DNA of 64,000 nucleotides from positions 435,376,617 through 435,440,616 of the forward strand of contig CM046875.1 in the NCBI GenBank assembly GCA_025667525.1, in the 5' to 3' direction. The stretch is from Glebionis coronaria (Eukaryota > Streptophyta > Magnoliopsida > Asterales > Asteraceae). The notes under the pieces were generated by a model. The model was given only the letters and a program-made list of their open reading frames with translations. It searched no databases and had not been told where the DNA came from. Position 1 is the first letter of the stretch, and every line of letters starts with the position of its first letter. Position numbers and translations under genes: made by a program. Below, one piece after another: positions 31,813 through 41,656 of the stretch.

Positions 31813-33342
31813 TAATAAGTGTGAACACACTTGTCCTTTACCACTTATTTCCAATAATAACAAGACCAAAACGTGTATTTTATGTCATAAAAGTCGAAAT
31901 TATGCGTGGTTTGTGTTTTTATTGTGTTTCAGGATAAAAATATGAAAAAGGAAGAACACACGGGCTTTCACGGGCTTTTATCGAAGAAAAAGACAAAAGA
32001 CGAAGTCGAAAGATCAAAAGTGCAAGAAGAACAGAAATCCAAGGCCTATTCTGAAGATTTATCGAAGAAAAAGTCTAAAGAAGGAAGTTTAACAAAGTCG
32101 AAGAACCAAGTCTACTAAAAGAAGAAAATTAGAAGACAAGTTCGTTTTATCGTTCGACTAATCCCGAGACAAAGTCGAGAAAGACGAGAAATTAAAGGAC
32201 GAGAAAGAGAAAGAAAGAAGGAAGCAACATACCTCCCCTCTCCTATATATAGTCTTCATTCTCTTCATTTAGAGTGAGTTAGTTTTTTTAGTCACTTTTA
32301 ATTTTCTAGTTTTTCATATCTTTAGAGAGAAGTAGGTGTTTCTACTTTCTCTCTCTAGATTTTTTCATCTTTTCTTTCAATTTCAAGCTTTCATTTAATC
32401 TTGTATTTTGGAATCATTTATCTACAAGTTCAAGTTTAAGATTTTCATATTTAATCTTTTTCTACCTTTCTTGATTTTTATTTGCTTTTGATTCGAAATA
32501 ATCATAAATCTTGTTTCATCTTGATGTTTGTGTGAACAAAGAATTTATCTTTTTGTTCATATCTAAGTTTTTATACGATTTGAGCTTTGAGCTTATTATG
32601 CTTTTTGGCTTATTTTGTATTTAGCTTATTTTCCTCTAAGTTATCTTAAAAGTTTCGTCTTTTTAATGTTTGTTTTAAAAAGTTTGCTTATTTAGAGTTT
32701 TGAAAGTTTCTTATTCGTGCTTATTTAACTCTTTCATTATTGATTTGGTTAAGTGTCGGACTGTGCTTATTAAAAAGGAGCTTATTAGTTTTGCTTATTA
32801 CGTTTTACAAACCATCGGAAAAGGGTTTACCCTTTCTGACCATTATTCCGACGGCTTCCATCGGATTAGGGTTTTACATTCCGACTGTTTTTCCGATACC
32901 TTATATCGGAAAAGGATTTTGGATTCCGATCGATATTCCGATCGGTATTCCGACAATAGAAATTATCATATATTCCGACCGTATTCCGAAGGACTATTCC
33001 GACAGGATTTCTTTTGATACATTCCGACGGGTTTTCCGATCAACATTCCGATTGTATTCCGACAGAGCTATTCCGATGGGATTCCGATAGTGGGTATTCT
33101 GACGGGTTGAGTTTTACTTTTTTGTTTCTAGTTAATTTTCAAGTTTTCTTTTCCCACCAATCAAGGTTAGACATTCTTGTTTTATTTTTAATATCTTTTA
33201 CGTTTATGTTATTTAGAGACTTAGAAAATCAAGCTCCCACTTTTAGTGACCAACACCAATAATTCCACCATCAACCATGATCAATTCGAATTGAATCGAG
33301 TACGAACAACACTTCTAGAGTACACATAAAAGCCTTTTATCA
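31813..33342 (+). repeat. 5' LTR of element E
   Basis: 1530 bp. Related along its length to the LTRs of element B (shared blocks near 'aaaacgtgtattttatgtca', 'gcgtggtttgtgttttt', 'cgggcttttatcgaagaaa'), and ending in TTTTATCA. A TATA-like 'cctatatatagtc' lies near 32242. The tail contains the ATTCCGA-rich region 32815-33110. Confidence 0.85.
32815..33110 (+). repeat. Degenerate ATTCCGAY repeats in the LTR of E
   Basis: About 16 irregularly spaced ATTCCGAT/ATTCCGAC motifs, with 'atcggaaaagggttt' at 32815 and a variant 'atcggaaaaggatttt' at 32908. It occupies the same LTR position as the regular 12-bp ATTCCAATCARC array of B. Confidence 0.85.
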
Positions 33343-33344
33343 AA

Positions 33345-33359
33345 TGGCGCCGCTGCCGG
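33345..33359 (+). other. Primer-binding site of element E (tRNA-Asp)
   Basis: TGGCGCCGCTGCCGG lies two bases after the LTR and complements the 3' end of plant tRNA-Asp with one mismatch, as in Athila elements. Confidence 0.88.
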
Positions 33360-33540
33360 CTCTTTTCGTAAAGATTAACGGTTTTTAGTGAGAAAATTGG
33401 ATTTTAGGATCCGTTCTTTTGGGAACGTTATTTTCAAGCATAATAATTTCTAATAATTCCTAAAAAAATATAAAATTTTCAAAAATCCAAAAACTATAAA
33501 AAAGATAAAAAACCAAAATTATTTTATTTCATTTTAGTGT

Positions 33541-34880
33541 ATGCGTACTCGATCTACGTCTTATTCTGAGCCCGAGACTCTTAGAGACTTAGATATGGCC
33601 GGTGTGCATAACAATAATAACAACCCACCTCACAACAACATGAACAATAATAACAACAATGGCCCACAACCCGACCTACGCACAATGGAGGAGCTTTGTC
33701 AACCAACCATGAACGGACGGGGAGGACCGATTGCGCCGATGCAAATCACGACTCCTGAATTTTCGTTGAAGCATCACATGATCCAACAAGTTCAAAACGC
33801 TTGTCCATTTCGCGGATTACCGGATAATGATGCCAACAAACATCTCGATAAATTCATAACCGTCACTCAAAGCATGAAATTGCCCGGTGTTTCCATGGAT
33901 TTTCTTCGCCTTCACCTTTTTCCACTCACTTTATCCCACCATGCCGAAAAATGGTTTGATCGTCTTCCCAAAAACTCAATTCACACATGGAATGACATGA
34001 CTCAAAAATTTTTGTCGCGGTACTTTCCACCATCCATGGTCACTAGTCTTCCGATCAAATCAGTGGTTTCACTCAAGAACATGATGAGTCGCTTTTCGAT
34101 GCTTGGGAACGTTATAATATCTTGATCGACCGTTGTCCGAACCATAATATGCTCCCCATCACTTTGATTGATACTTTCTACAATGGTTTAACTTTTCGTG
34201 ATCGTGATACGATTAATGCTGTCGCCGGTGGTACATTCATGAAAAGAAGACCTGAGGGAGTGTAGAGAGCTTATAGAGAACATGGCCACTCACCATAAAA
34301 ATTGGGATTCATCTGCATCTTCAAGAAATAACCCGAGGGACAATGTTTCTTCTACTTCATCAAACACCTAGATAACCGAACTTACCCGCCACATATCCGA
34401 GATGAACAAAAACTTCTTAACCATGGCTACGAACCAATTTCAACAAGCTAAAGCTGTAGCAACTTTTTGTGAGATTTGCGGGGGTTCTCATTCATACACC
34501 GATTGTCCTTCTACTCATGACAATCCGGAAAACGTGTATGCTGCTAATGGTAACTTGTCCACGAGAGGCTATCAAGCTCGTCCTCAAGGTGACCGCAACT
34601 TGCTAAGTTATCGTTCAAACAACTTGCTTTCACCACCCGGTTTTCCTCCTCAAAACCAAAATAACTTTAATCGTACCAATCAAAACCAAACTCGAGCTCC
34701 TAATCAATTTCAAACCCAAAGAAACCCATATCCACCTCAAGGACATAATCAAGTTTATCAACAAACCACTTATCAACCACCCGCTTACCAAGTTCCCCAT
34801 CTCAACCAACCCACAGCATACCATCAAGAAGTTGAAACATACATGAGGACTAATGATGCGCTGGTGAAGAATCTTTAGAG
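33541..34880 (+). pseudogene. gag: Element E gag (Retrotrans_gag and zinc knuckle), frameshifted
   Basis: It starts at ATG 33541 with a basic, Asn-rich N-terminus, then TMEELCQPTMNGRGGPIAP and the Gag core with NDANKHLDKFITVTQ and AEKWFDRLPKNSI. A frameshift near 34095 moves the reading (DESLFDAWERY, DTFYNGLTFRDRDTINA) to another frame; a second break lies near 34258 and TAG or TAA codons at about 34370 and 34876. The knuckle CEICGGSHSYTDC is at about 34470-34508, followed by an Asn/Gln/Pro-rich region. The pattern matches the Gag abundant in plant genomes and often annotated as 'reverse transcriptase domain-containing protein'. Confidence 0.85.
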
Positions 34881-35837
34881 TCAAATCATCAACTTGAAAG
34901 GTGACATGGCGAAACAAGGGAATGATCTTCGAGCCGAGCTTAGGAATGATATGCGAAACTCTTTAAGTAATCAAACGAATGACTTAAGGGATATGATGGC
35001 TAGTTTCTTCCCAAGTAATCAAACCTCTACTTCAGGTTCTCTTCCGAGTAACACCGTTGCCAATCCAAGAGGGGAGATGAAAGCAATCACCACTCGAAGT
35101 GGAAAAGGTTTTAAGGAACCCGAGATTCCTACACCTACACTGGTGAATGTGACAAAGGAAAACGAACCCCCTTCACCAATCCCTCCACCTTCTATTTCTA
35201 CCCCTCCACCACCCAAGGATGTGAGTGAGAATTCCATTCCAAAGCCGTCATCTCAACCCGACATACCTGATCCCTCAAGGTTGAGGAAAGAGAAGTTGAA
35301 GAACAAGGATGATATTCAGGTTTCGAACTTTCTTAAAATATTTAAACAATTGAATTTCAACATCTCCTTTGCCGAGGCTCTCGCTCACATGCCAAAATAT
35401 GCTAAAATGTTTAAAGATCTTATTAGTGATAAGGAAAAGCTTCTTGATATTGCTCAGACCCAACTTAATGAGAATTGCTCCGCTGTTCTCTTAAGGAAAT
35501 TACCAACCAAACTTGGTGATCCGGGTCGCTTTCTCATTCCTTGCAACTTTCTCGGGGTAGAGAATTGTATAGCCCTAGCCGATCTAGGTGCTAGTATCAA
35601 CTTAATGCCATTAAGTGTTTGGAAACAATTATCTATACCCGAGCTAGTCCCCACACGAATGACATTTGAATTAGCTAACCGTACGGTTGCTTATCCAGTG
35701 GGGATAGCCGAAGATATCTTCGTCGGTGTCGACAAATTCACCTTTCCGGCGGATTTTGTTGTCGTTGACTATGAGATGGATCCACGTGTTCCATTAATCG
35801 TTGGACGTCCATTCTTTAGGATCGGTGTTGATCCCTT
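34881..35837 (+). pseudogene. pol: Element E Gag tail and aspartic protease, truncated
   Basis: One open frame from about 34894 to the junction. Residues 1-60 form a charged helix, then an ITTRSGK motif, a Pro-rich linker (PPPPKD) and the protease: LRKLPTKLGDPGRFLIPC, the active site ALADLGASINLMP (D-L-G instead of the usual D-S/T-G, as commonly seen in this lineage) and RVPLIVGRPFF. Similarity stops right after RPFF, about 10 codons before Copia-3; the ORF's last 20 codons belong to the Copia LTR. Confidence 0.85.
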
Positions 35838-36331
35838 TGATTGGATCTATATTCTATTAAGAATTAGTATAGTAGTTTGTAATCAAACTAAAACACTTTG
35901 AGCACTCTTTCTAACACTAAATAAGTTATGCGGAATCTAACTTATAAAGCACAGAAGAACAGAATTACTTTTAACTATTCGATTCTCTTATTAATCGACT
36001 TGAATGAGGTACATGAAAGACATTGTACCTATGTTCCTTTTATAGAGTAAGGAACCCTAGAAACCTTAGAATATTCTATAAAGATAACTATATCACAGAC
36101 GATATATTATCAATATTCTAACTATTTAAGTATATCACATAAGATATACTCTAACTATAACTATGACATATCTTATACAAATATATATTCGTCCTAATTA
36201 GTATAGCAATACTTACTTTATAAGTAGCAATACTTACTATGTACCGCGTTAATACTAACGATACTTACATAACACTAACAGTACTTAAAATACACTGACA
36301 GTACTTGACACTTAGCAAATAATTCCCAACA
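35838..36331 (-). repeat. 3' LTR of Copia-3
   Basis: On the minus strand it starts TGTTGGGAATTATTTGC right after a polypurine tract (TTTAGGGGATGAC, 36332-36344) and ends about 35838 with ATCCAATCA. It contains an array of 'gtaagtattgctactta'-like repeats (36195-36300) and 'tataaaaggaacatagg' as TATA region near 36045. The left boundary is uncertain by about 10 bp. Confidence 0.75.
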
Positions 36332-36762
36332 GTCATCCCCTAAACAAGAATGATAACTTGTTGTCTTCTTGTTTCTATTGTACTAGATGTATTAAAATAC
36401 ATGTCTTCAGTCTTTCCTTCATCCTTGGATTGAACTTGGTAATTTGTATTTGTATCCAACTGAATGTAGCCAAACACTTCAAATGTAGATCTTCTTCTGA
36501 TAAGATAATCTTCAAACATCATGAGTATCATCTTTGTCTTCAAACTATGATCTTCTTTGTGTCTTCTAAACATTCAATTATCTTTGCAGCATCAGTCATT
36601 GTCTTCTTGAGTTAAACCTTTGAACTATGAATCATGAACCTTAGTCTTGATTTGATGAGACAAAACCTTCTAAGTATTTTCCTTTGAATACTTCTTTGCT
36701 TGCAATATTCATACCTGAAATAAAACAGTTAACAACAAAAACCAATCTGTATTAGCTTCATG

Positions 36763-37112
36763 ATTTTTAGCAAATCACCAGCTATCAATGGATTTGATAA
36801 ATTCTTTACCAATTAGCCGTACACTCTGGAATAGCCAATACTTTATTCATAAAGAATAAGGTGTACTGATAACCTTACAATTTTTGGTAAATTTTCAACC
36901 ATCAACGGATTTGATGAAGTCTTTACCTAGTACCGTTTGTCTAGGACTAGCCAACTCTTTGTCTCGAAACAAGGTGAGTTAGAACCATATAGTTTTTAGC
37001 AAACTATCAGCTTTCAACGGATTTGATAAGTCTTTACCACAAACTATTTGCTTATGGACTAGCCAGTTCTTATGTGTGTTAGACATGGTGAAATGAGAAC
37101 CATTTGTGAAGT
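36763..37112. repeat. Three tandem units of about 115 bp in the 3' region of Copia-3
   Basis: Units start near 36765, 36883 and 36989. Each has 'tttttagcaaa', 'tcaacggatttgat', 'tctttacc', 'ggactagcca' and ends 'gagaacca'. Identity about 70-80%. The array lies between the extra ORF and the polypurine tract. Confidence 0.8.
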
Positions 37113-37131
37113 GTGACTGAAAGTCAAACAC

Positions 37132-38280
37132 TTAAGGCTCTTTCTCAGCTTCTTCCTCATCTTTCAAATCCTTGATTTGTTGTTTAACCATTCTGATCAA
37201 CTCCAAAGCATTAATAGATTCTTCTGTGACTTCCAATTGTTGTTCTAACATCCTTTCCAACAATCTTCTTTTGAAAGGGTAAGTCTTCTCTTGCAGCATA
37301 TAGTATGTAACATCATCTATATCCAAAATATGTAATCCACATGACCTATAATATCTCCAGTAACTAGGAACCTGATTCTCTAATTCCTTCAACATTTCTT
37401 GATCACAATTGTGTGGCTCATACATAAAGAGAAATTCCCTGTATAATAGTGATACTTCAACTTTATCTGCACAGGCTTCTTGAACTAACCTGAAAAGATC
37501 CTGAATATCTTGTCTATCAAGAATGTGAAGAATATCCTCCAAAAGTCTGAATATCCTTGTTGTGCCATCAGTTCTTTGAATTCCATGAGCTTCAAGTCCT
37601 TGATCCATAGAGTACATCCATCTAGCAATAGATGATCTCTTTCCAAAAATCTCTGTATCAATACATTGATCTTCAAATTTTACAATCTTTAAGTACTTCT
37701 TCAAGCTCTCATCATCATCACTATCTTCTGCTGTTGATTTAGCCCTATTGGCTTTCTTCTTTGTCTTTGTTGACCTTTTCCTTTTAACATCCTTGGAGAT
37801 TCCCTCAAGTTCTGTTGAACCCTCTTCCAAGTTTGTATGTACCATCTCCTCAGTATGTACTGTTGTATGTACTGTTGACTGTGTATGTACTGCTTGTATA
37901 TTTTCAGTCTGAGCAATATCTTGAGCTTCAACTCCTGTATTCATTCTTTGAGCAGTCTCCTCCTCCCTTGAACTTACCTTCTCCTTTCTATTCTTCCTCA
38001 CATAAGTGGTCTTGATAGTTAGAGATGTGTTTGTAGGTTCAACAGTGCTTGGCTCAATTCTAGGAGTACTTCCAAATTGCCTTTGTTGTTGCAGATGTAT
38101 TTTAAGCTCTTCAATAGCTTTTCTATCTGCTTCAGATCCAATCTCAACAAAATTCAATTCAGTTCTCTTATTTTGCTCATACAAAGTCTTGATTTCTTCA
38201 AAATTCTTCTTGACTAGCTGAATATGAGTAAAACCCTTAACTCTCTTAAGAAAATTCATCATTTGATTCCTAATCTGCAT
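37132..38280 (-). pseudogene. Copia-3 extra ORF, C-terminal part
   Basis: 382 open codons. A helical start with QMMNFLKRVKGFTHIQLVKKNFEEI, a Ser/Thr-rich middle with repeated VHT motifs and a basic KRKRSTKTKKK patch, then a conserved-looking domain with RIFRLLEDILHILDRQDIQDL, FMYEPH, YYRSCGLHILDIDDVTYYML and EKTYPFKRRLLERMLEQQL. I recall this arrangement (a D-R-Q-D helix, a CGVH-like segment, and a 'e.rYPl....le.mL' segment) from proteins annotated in Asteraceae Copia elements. Function unknown. Likely continuous with the pieces to the right before frame breaks. Confidence 0.7.
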
Positions 38281-38346
38281 AGTAGTTGGAGGCTTAATCT
38301 TTTCTCTTCTTCTCTTTTCAGCAAAGAATCTTTGTTGCTCCCTTAC

Positions 38347-39219
38347 CTATTCATCAATCAGCTTTGATTTCTCTTCTTCATCATAAGCATCTCTCTCTTC
38401 AGCTATCAATGAGTCGGCAAGAAGCTCACTTGCATGTAATTCAGCTTGAATCCTATCATACTCTTGTATGTTCCATTCTTGCTGTATTCTCTTAGCTTCT
38501 AGCAAATGATGCTTAGCTTCAAGTTCTTCTTGTAAGTCTTCTTCACGAATCTGAGCTTGCATTCTAAGAGCATATTCCTCATCATGGTCCAATTGATTAA
38601 ATCTGTACATGACTTTGTTTATATCATCATCTAAATCACTTTCATCTTCAGATTCTGATAATGTTTGCTTCTTCCCCTTATCCTTTGGATCAATCTTAGG
38701 TAGCTTCTTCTTCAGCTTGGTAGATCTTTCCTCATTAGTTTGCTGTTGAATAACTATACCTTTATTAGGGTGTGAAGCTTGAACTTTCTTACCTTGAATT
38801 TGATTCTTTTTGGCAAGAACTTCTTGTTGTGTCTTTTTCTCTGCCTCTGCTTGTTTAGTTTTCTCAACTAAATTCTTCTTTCTTAAGTCAAGCAATAATT
38901 GGGCTAAAGTCTCATCCTCTCCAAAAGGAGTTTGACTTTCTAGTGAAGGATGATCACCAGCGGTACTTGCAATCGGATTAGTTGACTTAGCAGTACTTGG
39001 GTCTTCAACAATGTCAGCAGTACTTGCAGTCGGCTTAGTTGTCTTAGCAGTACTTGGATCTTCAACAATGTTGATTTCACCAGTATTAGACACACTTGTT
39101 TCTTCAATCACTTGTGTATCCCCATATACTCTTTCTTCCATAGAAGCCATCATATCAACTTGCACCTCTTCTGTCTTGTCTAACTCATTGCTCATTCTTG
39201 ATCTAGACAGTACTTGCAA
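38347..39219 (-). pseudogene. Copia-3 extra ORF, charged coiled-coil part
   Basis: 290 open codons, with three near-identical VEDPSTAKTTKPTAST repeats at residues 51-85 and long Glu/Lys/Gln-rich helices after about residue 105. Separated from the next piece by a stop near 38346. Low-complexity; probably a linker of the extra protein. Confidence 0.6.
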
Positions 39220-39279
39220 AGTCTGTTTCCTTTGAAACCATACTAGTCTTTGTGGTGGTGGAGTTGAAGATACAGGAAA

Positions 39280-39876
39280 CTAAATGTTAATTTCCTCCAA
39301 CTTCTCATAGAAAGTACTCCAATTTACTTGAAGTTGTGATTGAGGTATTGGTGCTGGCTGAGTTACCATCATTTCTTCAACTTGTGACTCCTCATGAGTA
39401 GGTTGTGGTTCTTCCTGTTGAATCTCCATATTCGAAGGTCCATCCACACCAGTCTCTAAACCAGTTCCATCTTCATAAGTCCCCATGACATCTTCATCCA
39501 ACTCAAAATTGATGTCATTTCCAAAGATCCTTGTCTGATTATCAGAAGAAGGTGGTTGTTCTTCATAATTCCTCCCCTGTTTGGTTGCATTCAGTTGCCT
39601 TTTCTTATGGTTCCTGAATCTTTGCTTCTTGATTGTAGACTTTTGAATAGATCTATGTTGCCTCATCCAAGGTGACACTTTGTTCCTTAGCTTGATTAGG
39701 CTAGCTTCTAATTCAGCAATTTTCTTGTCTTGAACAAGCTTTTCTTTCTGCAACACATGTACCTGTTGGGACAAACTAGTACACAAAGCAGTTAAATTTG
39801 CAACATCCATCACCTCTGGTGCTTGTGCTTGTGGTGAACCACTAGCAGCAATAGAAGCAGCATGTGTGTGGATCAT
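39280..39876 (-). pseudogene. Copia-3 extra ORF, coiled-coil and acidic part
   Basis: 198 open codons. A heptad-like segment LTALCTSLSQQVHVLQKEKL (residues 28-60), a basic patch with RQHRSIQKSTIKKQRFRNHKK, then an acidic tail. TAA codons near 39279 and 39965 separate it from its neighbours. Confidence 0.6.
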
Positions 39877-40065
39877 CTCATCATTGTTTGGTGGAGCACC
39901 AACATTGTGAGAAGAAGATTGTGAATCTTCTAGGGAATGGAAACTCTGGTGAGAAGGAGTTTGCTAAGAAGCACTAGCATTGCTAGGTTCCTCACCTTCT
40001 TGATTGGCAGGTTGGGCTAACATATGAGCAAACAATGGTGTAACTGTTCCTGTAAAGGCATTGCC

Positions 40066-40953
40066 TTATTTGGTCAAGAAAGAGAAAGTTCTCTTTGTGA
40101 ATGTAGGAACATCCCATGTATCAGTTAACTCTGGTAGGTTAGGTATTTGGTTACTAACTAAAGTCGGAATGAATCTATGATACATCAAAAACTTTTTAGT
40201 CCCTTCCAAATTCCTAGTCATACCTTCAAAAATTAATCTTGAAAAATTAAAAACTCTATTATTTGCTAGACAAATACCAGCTGATGCTAATGCAGCAAGA
40301 ATCTGATCAAAAGATGTACTTTTAGAGCTTAAATAGTGAATAATAGCATGGAAAAGCAATTTCCATTGAGGTGAAAATAAAGCTTTAAAGAAAGTAAGAC
40401 TTTCCCTACCACCTCCATAGCCCATGGCTGTAAGGCCATCATGAATCTCTGTATTATGAAGCATACTAAGTCCATTTTCATCATTCAATCTCAAACTTTC
40501 TCTTAGCAGTACCTCAGTTAATTATATATTTCTATGATTCACCCTAGCCTTAATGCAAGGTTGATTAAACCGAGTACCTAATACAACAGTATTCCAAAAT
40601 TGTTCAACAATGGGAATAGAGACAACTGGACTTACAGTGAGTGCAAAGCGAACATGACTTCGAGATAGGAAACCAAGAATCTCATGGAAACCAAGAGAGT
40701 CATCATTCGTAGCAAGATTTGCAACCAAATTATGCTTAGAGATCACTTGTAAAGCATCCATTAGTATTTTTGATGATTGAAAAATTAGAGAGAAGGTTAT
40801 AGAATCAAGAGATAAAAATAAAATATTAGGTGAATCAATTGTATAATAGGAGTAAGTAGTTAAGTAAATAACAAATCCAAGCGTGAAGAAACCGCCAAGT
40901 TTACAAAAGAGACCCTTAACGGTACAACGGACATGTATCGATACATGGAACAT
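40066..40953 (-). pseudogene. Copia-3 extra ORF, N-terminal conserved domain, one internal stop
   Basis: Two ORFs in one frame (40953-40522 and 40494-40066), interrupted by a TAA at about 40519-40521. It reads ALTVSPVVSIPIVEQFWNT, then HDGLTAMGYGG, LTFFKALFSPQWKLLFHAII, SFDQILAALASAGICLANNR and FNFSRLIFEGMTRNL. This is the most conserved part of the extra protein; I recall 'F.KA.FSPQWKFLIHTILQCLS' versions from many Asteraceae Copia copies. Placed like the env-like ORF of SIRE-type elements, but no membrane segment is visible in this domain. Confidence 0.72.
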
Positions 40954-41161
40954 AAGCGGTACTTAAATTTGTGCTAGCGGTACTTGGAGTTATAACGGTA
41001 CCTCACAATTTTGACCAGTTCATGCTTTCCACTATCCATGTAACCTCTTTTATCTTTTTCTATTAACCTATAATTACATCAAAAACACAAAACATAGACT
41101 ATACAATAAAAAATTATAAACATTTGTACAACTATTACCTCCCCTCAACATATGCAGCAGG

Positions 41162-41519
41162 TTATTGGTTGCGCATACCAATGTGTGTCACCAAGAATTC
41201 AAATCTCTTTGCATCAAATGCCTTGGTCAACAAATCAGCTACATTGTTGTCTGTATGAATCTTCAATACTTGAATAAGCTTTTTGTCATAAGCATCTCTT
41301 ATAAAGTGATGTCTTATTTCAATATGCTTGGTCTTGGAGTGAAATATTGGATTTTTGACAATGCATATAGTACTTTCGTTATCAATGTAAATCTTGGTGT
41401 TCATGAAGTCAAACCCATAAATTAACAGTTGATTTTGAATCCAAAGTACTTGGCCACAACAATGAGCAGCAGCAACATATTCAGCTTCAGTTGTAGAAGT
41501 AACAACAATGGTTTGTGTG
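41162..41519 (-). pseudogene. pol: Copia-3 RNase H, C-terminal part
   Basis: Read leftwards from 41519 it gives STTEAEYVAAAHCCGQVLW, IYIDNESTICIVKNP, SKTKHIEIRHHFIRDAY and HTDNNVADLLTKAFD, the standard end of Copia RNase H. The frame starts abruptly at the junction with Copia-2, and the QTIVV lead-in is the last recognisable part. Confidence 0.85.
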
Positions 41520-41656
41520 GTCCCATATTATTAGATGATTAAAGATAGAAAATAGATGAAAAAGATATGAATTTCTAGATAGAGAAAGTAGTAAGAGAAA
41601 GTAGAGATAAGAGATGATTTACTTGGTGAATATTAGATTAGAATAATTAGAGTTAC
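41520..41656 (-). repeat. Copia-2 3' LTR, distal part (left of the chromovirus)
   Basis: About 137 bp of GA-rich LTR sequence between the RNase H of Copia-3 and the chromovirus, including the GTTAC target copy (41652-41656). It continues at 53488. The exact junction with Copia-3 is uncertain by about 10 bp. Confidence 0.65.

Larger units (their letters stand above)
31813..35837 (+). mobile_element. Element E: Athila-like Ty3/gypsy element, broken by Copia-3
   Basis: 5' LTR 31813-33342 (starting TAATAAGTGTG, a decayed TG start), well-kept tRNA-Asp primer site at 33345, then gag and protease pseudogenes. It entered the 3' LTR of D; CTAAT at 31808-31812 would be the left target copy. Coding similarity ends in the protease, where Copia-3 starts. 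RT, integrase and 3' LTR are not in the window. Confidence 0.85.
35838..41519 (-). mobile_element. Copia-3: 3' half of a Copia element with an extra ORF after RNase H
   Basis: On the minus strand: the end of RNase H (41519-41162), then five ORF pieces of a long extra coding region (40953-37132), a tandem-repeat region, a polypurine tract and the 3' LTR (36331-35838). It entered the protease region of E. The upstream half (gag to RT) is missing here because Copia-2 starts at about 41520; it should lie right of the window. The extra ORF behind RNase H is a feature I recall from Copia elements common in Asteraceae. Confidence 0.82.

Noticed and set aside
40066..40953. A true viral envelope gene in Copia-3
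   Set aside because: The position fits, but the conserved domain shows no signal peptide, fusion peptide or membrane span, and resembles a known non-envelope extra ORF.
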